64,000 bases of DNA, taken from NCBI RefSeq assembly GCF_033100135.1, contig NZ_CP136920.1, forward strand, positions 2,971,001 to 3,035,000. Reading direction: 5' to 3'. Each line of letters starts with the position of its first letter. The first letter of the stretch is position 1. A program made the translations under genes and the position numbers. Below are positions 9,203-17,289 of the stretch, piece after piece. The DNA is from Rubellicoccus peritrichatus (GTDB lineage: Bacteria > Verrucomicrobiota > Verrucomicrobiia > Opitutales > Cerasicoccaceae). A model generated the notes under the pieces. It ran no database searches and was not told the origin of the DNA. It was given only the letters and a program-made list of their open reading frames with translations.

Positions 9203-10720
9203 TTATGAGTTTTTCGGCGCAGTACGCTCACCGCCTTCACGGATTTCCATGTATCGTTTGAACATGGCTTCAGCGCGTTCCTTATACTCAGGATTGTTGA
9301 TTAGATTTTCGCTCTCTTTTTCCTGAGGATTGGTTTCGAGGTTAAAGAGTGCGACCGGATCCATTTGAGTAAGATGGTGATTGCTATCGATGATCAGCTT
9401 CCATGGGCCTTGCCTGAACATCAACTCATGCCTGCTGCCTGACTGAAGCATCAGCTCCTCACGCGATTCGAAGTTCTCACTACCTCGGAAAGCGGGTAGT
9501 AAATTCCATGAATCCATGGCTTGATGGTCTTCAAGGTTTTCGCCGGTTATCGCAGCGATGGTTGCCAGGATATCGGTGCCGTTGACCAATGCATCCGAGC
9601 GCGAGCCGGCTGGGATATGTCCCGGCCATACTGCGATAAAGGGGACGCGTTGGCCGCCTTCATGTGGAGCGTTTTTATTGCCTCGCCATCCACCACTGGA
9701 GAGATGGCCGTTCTCATGGTTTTTACTATTCCAGAGGCCTCCGTTGTCGGAAGTAAAGATGATCAGTGTATTGTCATACTCGCCGGTTTCCTTGAGGGCA
9801 TCGACAATTTCCTTTACCTCCAAGTCGAGTACACGAACCATGTCGAGATGTCGTGTGATTGTCGTGCCTTTGATAGGCTTGCCGTCGATTGAATCTGGTG
9901 GTGTGTGTGGAATGTGAACAGCCGGTGACCAGTAGCAGAGGAAAAAAGGTTCGTCTGCATTTGAGCGGATGAAGTTAGCTGCCTTTTCAGCAAGGATCAC
10001 ATTCATCTCGGTGGCGTCCCACTCAGAATCGCCTGTTCCCGGACCTTTGTCAGAGACGAAAAAGGGATCTTTCGCTGTGTTTTTATTCAAATTAATGAGC
10101 TTGGAGTTTTCGCTAAGCGGGTGCCACTTTCCATTTTCATAAGCGACGTAGAATGGTCCCTGAACACCAGTTGGCAGCGTGAAGTCATAGTCAAAGCCCA
10201 TGTCTTGCGGTCCACCGGAAATCCACTCCGTGGCATCGACATCAAGATCGGTTTCTCCGCGATCATTGCCGCGATAAAATTCCTTGCTGCTTTTCTTGTG
10301 GAAATCTCCACCCAGGTGCCATTTGCCAACAAACCCTGTTTTGTAACCTGCGTGTTGGGCAACCCTGCCAAGGGTGGCATCCTCTGGTTTAATAGGTGTC
10401 TCCCGGAATGAACCCCAGACTCCCCATGGAGCGTAAGAGCGGTAATTATAATTGCCGCTCATCACAGCGTAGCGAGTTGGTGAGCAAAGCGAAGTCGGGG
10501 AGTGCGCATCGGTGAACCACATGCCTGCTTCAGCGAGCGCATCGATGTTGGGAGTTTCCGCAAAGGGCTTTTGTCCTCCAGTGCGCTCCTTATGTTGAAA
10601 GCCGATATCGCCCAGACCAACATCGTCTGCCATAATCACGACGATGTTAGGCGTTTCTGCCTGGAGGCTGCTCGCCATGATTGACCAGCAAAGTATCCAT
10701 TTATAAATCCGAATTCTCAT
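9203..10720 (-). CDS. S1 family formylglycine sulfatase
   Basis: A 505-residue sulfatase with signal peptide (cleavage near AETPN, residue 21). Key motifs are ADDVGLGDIG, the formylglycine motif CSPTR (Cys79), GKWHLGG and TSDNGG. It resembles arylsulfatase A / GalNAc-6-sulfatase-like S1 enzymes. It lies 21 bases downstream of the symporter gene and 12 bases before the next sulfatase, so it is the second gene of the operon. Three adjacent sulfatases with different surroundings of the active site suggest that different sulfate positions or chain contexts are served; this is inference. Confidence 0.9.
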   Translation of the reverse strand: MRIRIYKWILCWSIMASSLQAETPNIVVIMADDVGLGDIGFQHKERTGGQKPFAETPNIDALAEAGMWFTDAHSPTSLCSPTRYAVMSGNYNYRSYAPWGVWGSFRETPIKPEDATLGRVAQHAGYKTGFVGKWHLGGDFHKKSSKEFYRGNDRGETDLDVDATEWISGGPQDMGFDYDFTLPTGVQGPFYVAYENGKWHPLSENSKLINLNKNTAKDPFFVSDKGPGTGDSEWDATEMNVILAEKAANFIRSNADEPFFLCYWSPAVHIPHTPPDSIDGKPIKGTTITRHLDMVRVLDLEVKEIVDALKETGEYDNTLIIFTSDNGGLWNSKNHENGHLSSGGWRGNKNAPHEGGQRVPFIAVWPGHIPAGSRSDALVNGTDILATIAAITGENLEDHQAMDSWNLLPAFRGSENFESREELMLQSGSRHELMFRQGPWKLIIDSNHHLTQMDPVALFNLETNPQEKESENLINNPEYKERAEAMFKRYMEIREGGERTAPKNS

Positions 10721-10741
10721 GTGTACAATATATTATGAGTT

Positions 10742-12775
10742 TTAACTATCGAGTGGTATTCCTGCTTTTTCATCTGCAGCGGAATGATGCCCGTGAACGA
10801 CACCATCGTCGACTTCATTGACATCCGCTTTCTTCACATCGCGGATCAGGCGAATGACATCACGTAATCCTCCTAGACTATACCAGATCGCAGTAATGAC
10901 TGCGACGACTCCCTGGATGCCCAGAATAACGACCCACCAGTTCTTCCAGGTTTCGGATGAGACATCGTGAGTGAGATTATAAGCTGTGCCTGAAACGAAT
11001 GCTATGGACCAGCCCCCCGTCCAGATAATCATCGAGAAGTAAATGACTTTGTCGAAAAAGGAGAATTCATGCGTGATGCCTATTTTTCTCAGAATCCATG
11101 ATTGCTGACCGGTTGGTTTCTTGTGGTCGTCTCCAATTGAGTATTTTCCACGATGGAGAAGTTGGTCCATGTTGAAGCGGCCTTCGGAGGTCAATAGAGA
11201 GACTATGATGAAGATGGTGTAAGATGCGGCGACAGCGAAGATGGAGAGATGAATGCCATTGATGACCGTATCCGTGCCGGGAAATTTCATCTCGGGCCAA
11301 ATCTGACGGGCAACGATGGAACTGACGGCGAGTGTGCTTCCAGTAATCATCCCAGCCCAGGCACCTTGGGTTGTCGAGCGACTCCAATAGAGTCCTCCAA
11401 TCACCGCACAGGATGCGCCACCGATATAAATTGCTCCGGTAATCTCGAACCACATGAAAATGAAGTCTTTCATCGTCCATATGGAGCTGAAGAGGTAAGC
11501 AAAGATTCCCAGGCCGACGATGGAGAACCGCAAATACTTCAGATGCTGCTCTTTGGTAAAAGGTTTTTTGCGGAAGGGCATGATGATATCCTGGATGAAT
11601 ATTGATCCCCATGAATGGTAGGCTGAATCATCCGTCGAAACCGAAGCACCAATCATATAAATGGCGAATAATCCCATTAACCCGGCTGGAAGCATGTTCC
11701 CAATCACAATCGGGACAAACATCTGGGACTGTAGATATGGGTCGGAGATCATGTTCACGCTGGCCTGAATAATTTCCTGCTCAGCTGCATATTGTGCATT
11801 CCAAACCAATGTGTAAGATGCGATAGAAACTGCCATTGAGCCGAGACCAATCATGAGCCAGCGCCAGCTGCTTAGGATGTTACCCATTTTTGCCTCATGT
11901 GGTGTTCGGGCCGCCGTCATGTAGCCGGCACCTCCCTGCCAGATTCCTGTTTTGGCCACAAAGAGAATTGCCATCATGACGAAATAAGGCACTCCAAAGT
12001 CGGGTAGACCTTCCTGCCTGAATGGGTTCATCATCGAAACGCCTTGTTTGCGTTCCAAAGTTGGAAGCAGGTCCGGGGTGGTTGCGACATCGACGGTTTC
12101 AGAAGCCATCAGCGTGTCCATGATGGTATTCCAGCCGAACTTATACATGACAAACCAGAGAATGGCCAAGGTTGCGGCACTGGCGATGATGCCCTGGAAA
12201 AAGTCAGTCACCATGATTGTTATCTGGCCGCCTGCTATCGCCAGGGTCACTCCGGCAGCAACGAGCACAAACATGAGCGTGTGATAGGTCGAGAGCTCTA
12301 GGCCGAGGAAATTGAATTCTAGTGGCAGGCCGAGGAAGTAGATGACGAAACGGGTCGTGACCATCGGGAATACCGCGCAATTGAGAATTCCCGAGATGAA
12401 CGCAGTTACCCCGGCCATGACGCGGAAGTTCCGGCTGTATCGCACTTCGAGGAATTGGGCCATCGTGAGCACGCGGGTTTCCCTGTAGCGGTAAGTGACC
12501 CAACCCGACAGGGCTAGAACAATGCCCACCGGCATCAGTAGCATGCCCCACCAGTTTCCCCCGATTCCATTACGATAGGTGGCCTCAAAACCGCCTACTG
12601 CGCCAATGGCAGATACAAATGCCATGCTTTGGGCAATGGTTAGCAAATAGCGTCCAGCGACGCGTTCAGATGAGAGAAACCCTGCAACGGACTTGGTCAT
12701 CCGGTTGGTGAAGACCGAAATTCCGATCAGAATGACCACAAATAGGGCGATGATTATCCAGTCAAGTGTTTGCAT
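10742..12775 (-). CDS. Sodium:solute symporter (SSS family), sugar uptake
   Basis: About 677 residues with some 14 hydrophobic helices, starting MQTLDWIIIALFVV. The motifs GGFEATYRNGIGG, RYRETR and a TM segment with SSIWTMKDFIFMWFEITGA match Na+/sugar symporters of the SSS family. I chose ATG at 12775 over an upstream ATG at 12817 because the extra 14 residues (hydrophilic, Asn/Cys rich) do not look like family N-termini. It is the first gene of the operon and probably imports mono- or oligosaccharides released by GH86/GH16 and the sulfatases. No TonB receptor or SusD is present. The upstream divergent region likely carries its promoter and a LacI operator. Confidence 0.88.
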   Translation of the reverse strand: MQTLDWIIIALFVVILIGISVFTNRMTKSVAGFLSSERVAGRYLLTIAQSMAFVSAIGAVGGFEATYRNGIGGNWWGMLLMPVGIVLALSGWVTYRYRETRVLTMAQFLEVRYSRNFRVMAGVTAFISGILNCAVFPMVTTRFVIYFLGLPLEFNFLGLELSTYHTLMFVLVAAGVTLAIAGGQITIMVTDFFQGIIASAATLAILWFVMYKFGWNTIMDTLMASETVDVATTPDLLPTLERKQGVSMMNPFRQEGLPDFGVPYFVMMAILFVAKTGIWQGGAGYMTAARTPHEAKMGNILSSWRWLMIGLGSMAVSIASYTLVWNAQYAAEQEIIQASVNMISDPYLQSQMFVPIVIGNMLPAGLMGLFAIYMIGASVSTDDSAYHSWGSIFIQDIIMPFRKKPFTKEQHLKYLRFSIVGLGIFAYLFSSIWTMKDFIFMWFEITGAIYIGGASCAVIGGLYWSRSTTQGAWAGMITGSTLAVSSIVARQIWPEMKFPGTDTVINGIHLSIFAVAASYTIFIIVSLLTSEGRFNMDQLLHRGKYSIGDDHKKPTGQQSWILRKIGITHEFSFFDKVIYFSMIIWTGGWSIAFVSGTAYNLTHDVSSETWKNWWVVILGIQGVVAVITAIWYSLGGLRDVIRLIRDVKKADVNEVDDGVVHGHHSAADEKAGIPLDS

Positions 12776-12801
12776 ATTGTATGTGTTGAGCCTTTCATTA
12801 T

Positions 12802-12811
12802 TACACGTGTA
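12802..12811. promoter_or_regulatory. Candidate LacI-type operator (10-bp palindrome)
   Basis: TACACGTGTA is a perfect palindrome centred on CG, just upstream of the symporter start at 12775. LacI-family operators are usually even palindromes with a central CG. Assignment to the nearby LacI gene is inferred from position only. Confidence 0.35.
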
Positions 12812-12983
12812 TAGCAATTAGATTAATAAGGCTCACGGGTGTAACTTTTAAGGGGATATCATGGTAATTTCATCTGGAACCCGTTTTGTGCAGAAATTTT
12901 GCGTTTCCGGGTCAATTTATTGGATCAAACACCTCGAAGACCAATCTTTGCCAGCCAGTGAAACAATTTGGCATTATTTGCTG

Positions 12984-12997
12984 AAATGATGTCATTT
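12984..12997. promoter_or_regulatory. Candidate operator, AAATGA-TG-TCATTT inverted repeat
   Basis: Six-base inverted arms separated by two bases, in the middle of the divergent intergenic region. The arrangement suits a dimeric helix-turn-helix regulator; which one is unknown. Confidence 0.3.
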
Positions 12998-13258
12998 ATG
13001 GCGCCTTTTCGCCAATTTGAATAACGATTCAGGGGTTTAAAGAGGTGTTTAATCTGCTTTGGGCATGCTAAATTACATCCTTTGGGTCGCATTTTCTAAC
13101 TTTTCCAAAGCAATTGTTGATTCATATGATGCGTAAGTAGAAGCGACTTTAATGAAAGATGGTTCTAATGAACATCTGTTGGCCTGGACTCATCGCCAGG
13201 TATATTTGCAAACTCCATGACTCAAGCGACATAACCTTTACAGTTGATTTTGGAAATT

Positions 13259-15052
13259 ATGATTACCCGTTACACTTTTCCGCCAGTGAGGGTCTGGCCC
13301 TGCTTGTTACTGGCGTTGATTATGCCTTTGGGGCTGGCTGCCAAGGAAAGACCGCCCAATGTCGTCCTTATCTTAATTGATGACTTAAGCTACTTCAGTT
13401 GGCCTGCCTATGGCGCAAAGACGGTTAGTTCCGGGCAGGGGCATTTCAAGGATGTCCCTGTTGAGATGCCGAACATTGATCGTCTGGCCGAAGAGGGAGT
13501 TCGGTTCAATCAAGCTTACGTCCATCCGATTTGCGAGCCAACTCGTGTTGCCCTGATGACTGGTATGCACAATGGGCGTAACTTTCTTGCTCCGAAAGCG
13601 GTTCATGAATCTCAGATCACATTCAGTGATGTTTTCAAAAAAGCCGGTTATGCCACAGGTATGTATGGCAAATGGAAACAGACTCGTGGCACGCCTTCAG
13701 TTCCGGGCAATGAATATATCTCACAGTTTGGTTGGGATGATTACCTATGTTTCGATGTCACCAATGATGCGAAGGGGTGGAGGCGTTACCTTGATCCGAC
13801 TTTGTTTAAGAATGGAGAGCAGTTGCATTATACCAAAGATGATTTGGACCCACTGACCGGGCGTCGCTATTACGGTCCTGATCTTTGCAATCGTGCCGCC
13901 TTGCAATTCATCGATGACCATAAGGACGAGCCTTTCTTTCTTTATTATCCCATGATACTTGTCCATGACGAGCACACGCCGACTCCGGATACGGTTCCTG
14001 CTTCGCTCTATGATGATTTTGATACGAAGACCAAGTTGGAAAAATGGTTATTGGCTGGTGATGATCGTACCTATTTTCCTGATATGTTGAAGTACATGGA
14101 CAAGATGATCGGTAATATTATCAACAAGCTGGATGAGGATGGTTTGTTGGACGATACGTTGATCATTGTCATGGGCGACAATGGGGGAAAAGAGGTTTTC
14201 GAATATACGATGGATGACGGCACCGTCTTCGGAGGTGGAAAAGGGCACAACCGTTTTCATGGAGAGCAAATCCCTTTGATTTTTACCATGCCGGGTGTCA
14301 TTCCTCAAAGTTCGGAAGGCGGTATGCGTGAATATGACGGCCTCTTTGACGGTACGGATATTTATCCAACGCTCATGGAGGCCTGCGGTATTGAATTACC
14401 CAATGCTGGCAAAATCGATGGAGTCAGCGCCTGGCAGCAAATCATCGGGAAAGAGGATGCTGGTCATCGCGATGTCATTTACAAGTGGGCGAATGGAAAT
14501 AGCCGCTATGATGATCTGGATACTCAGGTGGAATTTGCCCATAATGCTGAGTTCAAACGCTATGCGCCACATGATAAGTATCCCAGAGGCCGCTTTTTCG
14601 ATTTACGGACAGATCCTTATGAGCATGCGGGGGAAAAAGGGAGAAAGGTGTCATGGGATAATCACTTTCATAGTGGCCTCGACCTGGATAGTCTCACTCC
14701 CGAGCAGCAGGCGGCATTTGATATGCTTGGAGAAGTGTTGGAGGAAAACGCTTATGTCCCTGTAGAGGCACTTCAGATACAAGGTGATAAAACGGCGCGG
14801 GTCGGTCACGAAACACATCTGCACTGCAGAGTGATTCCAGCAAATGCGATGCGCAACAATGTCATATGGGAATCGAGCGATCCTGCCATTGCGACCGTGG
14901 ATAAGTTTGGTGTCCTAACTCCACATGCTCCAGGTGAAGTGGAGATCAATGTCTACTCATGGGAGGATGCAGAGCCGTTGTCGAACAACGGTACGGTCGA
15001 ATACAGGCGCGATGGAATTAAAGACATCCTAGCAGTGAATATTGTGAAGTAA
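13259..15052 (+). CDS. S1 sulfatase with C-terminal bacterial Ig-like (BIG2) domain
   Basis: About 597 residues from ATG at 13259, which has a GGAA purine stretch upstream; a TTG at 13244 is an alternative start. The signal peptide ends near LGLAAKE. Sulfatase motifs are LILIDDLSY, CEPTR with formylglycine precursor Cys92, and MGDNGGKE. The glutamate in CEPTR is less usual than serine or threonine at that position. The last ~90 residues (after about 505) read as a BIG2-type Ig fold (IPANAMRNN, WESSDPAIATVDKFG), which could hold the enzyme at the cell surface or bind polysaccharide. It is transcribed away from the symporter operon, so it may be expressed separately under the same regulators. 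Confidence 0.88.
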   Translation: MITRYTFPPVRVWPCLLLALIMPLGLAAKERPPNVVLILIDDLSYFSWPAYGAKTVSSGQGHFKDVPVEMPNIDRLAEEGVRFNQAYVHPICEPTRVALMTGMHNGRNFLAPKAVHESQITFSDVFKKAGYATGMYGKWKQTRGTPSVPGNEYISQFGWDDYLCFDVTNDAKGWRRYLDPTLFKNGEQLHYTKDDLDPLTGRRYYGPDLCNRAALQFIDDHKDEPFFLYYPMILVHDEHTPTPDTVPASLYDDFDTKTKLEKWLLAGDDRTYFPDMLKYMDKMIGNIINKLDEDGLLDDTLIIVMGDNGGKEVFEYTMDDGTVFGGGKGHNRFHGEQIPLIFTMPGVIPQSSEGGMREYDGLFDGTDIYPTLMEACGIELPNAGKIDGVSAWQQIIGKEDAGHRDVIYKWANGNSRYDDLDTQVEFAHNAEFKRYAPHDKYPRGRFFDLRTDPYEHAGEKGRKVSWDNHFHSGLDLDSLTPEQQAAFDMLGEVLEENAYVPVEALQIQGDKTARVGHETHLHCRVIPANAMRNNVIWESSDPAIATVDKFGVLTPHAPGEVEINVYSWEDAEPLSNNGTVEYRRDGIKDILAVNIVK

Positions 15053-15086
15053 CACTGGGATGTGCCAGGGCTTTCTGGAACCAGGC

Positions 15087-16133
15087 TTACTTCTTTTTGG
15101 GAGGAGCAGTTGATTCGCGCTGGACCAGTGTCGTGGGAAGAATTGTCATACCGGTTAGTGGATGACCTTCCTTTTTATTCGTCTTCTTATCAACGGATTC
15201 GATCAGTAGTTCAAAGGATTTCTTTCCGACCTGTTCATGGTGCATATCGATAACCGTAAGGGGCGGATCGCTGAGGATGGAAAGCGGCTCATTGGAAAAA
15301 CCGATGACCGATATATCATCAGGAACCCTATAGCCCATCTTGCGTGCACGGCGAATAGCGGCCACAGCCATTTCATCATTTCCACAAAGAATTGCAGTTG
15401 GGGCGGTCTTTGGGTTCTTTAAAAGCTGTTCTGCACCGGCTTCCGCTTTGGGGATTTTCCATTCACATTCAAGAATGTGCCCAGGCTGTAAGCCGAGGTG
15501 TAATTCTTCCAAGCTCTTTAAAAAACCTTGTTTGCGTCGAATGCCAGCCTCGCTGCGGGAGTCACCTCCAATATAGGCAATCTTTTTATGACCAAGCTCG
15601 GCCAGGTGTTTCATGGCAAGTATTGCGCCTCCTTCATGATCAGGCTCCACCTCACAGGCACTCAGATCAGGATGGCTATTGGAGCAGATCAAGGGAAGGC
15701 CATATTTCTCCGTTTCCTGACGAAATTTCATCGCGGTCTTCTGGGGCGGTTGCAAATTGATGCCTAGGATGCCCTCAACCCGATGGCCTAAAAAACTGCT
15801 GAGTGGAGACATTACGTCTTCAGAATTTGGCACGACATCGACTTTCACGCTGTAATCGGTTTCCCGCACAGCATCAAAAGCGCCTTTCAGCATTTCGCCG
15901 ATCCAATCGACGATATGCTCATCCCCAATAATGATTCCGAGGGTAAAGGTCTTCCCGGTCTTCACAGCCATCGCGAGCTGATTACGGCGATAGCCCATAT
16001 CCTTTGCGGTTTCTATTACCCGCTCGGCAGTTGCCTCCGATATGCCCAGTGCCCGATAGCGATTATTGAGGACAGAGGAGACTGTCATCCGCGATAAATT
16101 CAAACGCTCAGCGATATCGATTAACTTAACCAT
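15087..16133 (-). CDS. LacI family transcriptional regulator
   Basis: A 348-residue protein. The N-terminal helix-turn-helix (residues 3-25, starting LIDIAERLNLSRMTVSSVLN) and hinge helix are followed by a periplasmic-binding-protein-like effector domain (about 62-340). Its likely role is to repress the polysaccharide locus until a sugar released from agar/porphyran binds. It is convergent with the Ig-domain sulfatase (34-base gap) and follows the AraC gene on the same strand by 191 bases. Palindromes at 12802 and 12984 are candidate sites. The effector is not known. Confidence 0.93.
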   Translation of the reverse strand: MVKLIDIAERLNLSRMTVSSVLNNRYRALGISEATAERVIETAKDMGYRRNQLAMAVKTGKTFTLGIIIGDEHIVDWIGEMLKGAFDAVRETDYSVKVDVVPNSEDVMSPLSSFLGHRVEGILGINLQPPQKTAMKFRQETEKYGLPLICSNSHPDLSACEVEPDHEGGAILAMKHLAELGHKKIAYIGGDSRSEAGIRRKQGFLKSLEELHLGLQPGHILECEWKIPKAEAGAEQLLKNPKTAPTAILCGNDEMAVAAIRRARKMGYRVPDDISVIGFSNEPLSILSDPPLTVIDMHHEQVGKKSFELLIESVDKKTNKKEGHPLTGMTILPTTLVQRESTAPPKKK

Positions 16134-16324
16134 TTATGTAATAATCACTAGATTGCTGATCGGATGGACTTGATCCAGCTTAAAAATTTAGCTGTTTGCC
16201 TGAACAATTAGTCGCCTGATGCACTATTTGGGAGATCGAGCCTGTTATTCTTGTCCTGTTGGCATTTGGGAGCCAATTGACTTGGCTGTTAGTTGGACCT
16301 AAGGGATTGCTTTGACTCATGCGG

Positions 16325-17194
16325 CTATTTGTTCGTGAGAATTTCACTCCTTTTGCATTTTTCACGGGATTCTGTCCGAAATACAACAGGTGGTTGTCCG
16401 AAATGTGTTTTGAAAGCACGGTAGAAATTGGAAAGATCGTGAAACCCGCACTCGAAACAAATGGCAGTGATCGTGCGGTCTGTTTCTTTCAGGAGATGGG
16501 CGGCGTAGTTGAGACGGAGCCGTCTGACTTGATTGAGCCAGGTATCTCCCGTTACTTCTTTGAATATTTGTATGAAGTGCCGTTTACTCAAGCCAGCCTG
16601 TTTGGCTGCTTCATCAAGTTGTTGTTCTGCGTAGAAATTCCGCTTTAGGTCTTCCCATACTTGAACGACCCTTTGCCTGCTCGATGAATGTTCCCTCGTT
16701 GATGGATTGGGTGCACTTTGACGATAGCGAACGATGTTGCACATCACTCTTTGAGTCAGGCTTGAAATCATGAGTTCGTGACCTTCAAAACAGGAAGTTT
16801 GTTCAAAGAGAATCTGCCTGAGTGGCCTCTCGAAAAGTGCCTTCACTGGGATATTTGCAATTAAGGCGAACGCTTGCAGCTGTCTCATGCTGTTCCTTGA
16901 TGTAAATATCTTCCAGTCAATACAAAGCGCATACAGGCACAGGGGGTCCCTTCTGGCATCTTCTATTTTGTGAGGCATATGAGGCGGGATGTAAACGAGG
17001 CATTCTTTGTTGAGTCGATAGTTCTTTTTTCGAGTAAGGAGAGTGCCTGAGCCACTGATAATAAAGATAATCTTAGAGAAGGAATGGTTCAGCCAATCCA
17101 TTTTAAAGCCCTGACTGTGGTGACTCTCAAGAATATGAATGCCATAGCTTGGCATATGAACCGCGAGCGGTTGAAGTGTTTTTTGAAGGGGCAT
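16325..17194 (-). CDS. AraC family transcriptional regulator
   Basis: A 289-residue protein. Residues about 15-150 are a cupin-like sensor domain (YIPPHMPHKIED). Residues about 190-275 hold the two AraC helix-turn-helix motifs (LDEAAKQAGLSKRHFIQIFK and ICFECGFHDLSNFYRAFK). It is divergent from the Rieske fusion gene with about 90 bases between the starts, the usual layout for an AraC activator and its target. It could also act on the polysaccharide operon upstream. Its ligand could be a sugar, aromatic or other small molecule; the sequence does not say. Confidence 0.92.
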   Translation of the reverse strand: MPLQKTLQPLAVHMPSYGIHILESHHSQGFKMDWLNHSFSKIIFIISGSGTLLTRKKNYRLNKECLVYIPPHMPHKIEDARRDPLCLYALCIDWKIFTSRNSMRQLQAFALIANIPVKALFERPLRQILFEQTSCFEGHELMISSLTQRVMCNIVRYRQSAPNPSTREHSSSRQRVVQVWEDLKRNFYAEQQLDEAAKQAGLSKRHFIQIFKEVTGDTWLNQVRRLRLNYAAHLLKETDRTITAICFECGFHDLSNFYRAFKTHFGQPPVVFRTESREKCKRSEILTNK

Positions 17195-17274
17195 TTAATG
17201 TTTTTCTATCAAAATCACCAAATTTGCAAAGTCATTTAGCGGGAATTGCAAAGGAATCTATCGGCGTTTTTTGT

Positions 17275-17289
17275 TATAATTCATATATG
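17275..17289 (+). promoter_or_regulatory. Consensus -10 box directly before the Rieske fusion start
   Basis: TATAAT at 17275-17280 ends six bases before the ATG at 17287. Transcription starting about seven bases downstream would begin at the start codon itself, suggesting a leaderless mRNA; no Shine-Dalgarno is seen. A clear -35 box at 17 bases is missing, as expected if the divergent AraC protein activates. The next -35-like TTGCAA (17246-17251) is 23 bases away, too far. Confidence 0.4.

Larger units (their letters stand above)
12776..13258. promoter_or_regulatory. Divergent control region of the polysaccharide locus
   Basis: A gene-free 483-base stretch between the symporter operon (leftward) and the Ig-domain sulfatase (rightward). 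It holds the 10-base palindrome TACACGTGTA (12802-12811), centred on CG like many LacI-family operators and 27 bases upstream of the symporter start. It also holds AAATGA-TG-TCATTT (12984-12997). Both are plausible binding sites for the LacI or AraC proteins encoded at 15087-17194. I could not assign convincing -35/-10 pairs. Confidence 0.5.

Noticed and set aside
11067-11612. 181-codon open frame on the minus strand inside the symporter gene
   Set aside because: It lies in another frame of a strong transporter gene; composition is His/Arg rich with no domain, so it is a shadow.
17149-17286. Upstream extension of the Rieske fusion to an earlier ATG
   Set aside because: It overlaps the start of the divergent AraC gene, adds sequence unlike Rieske N-termini and lies upstream of the consensus -10 box.
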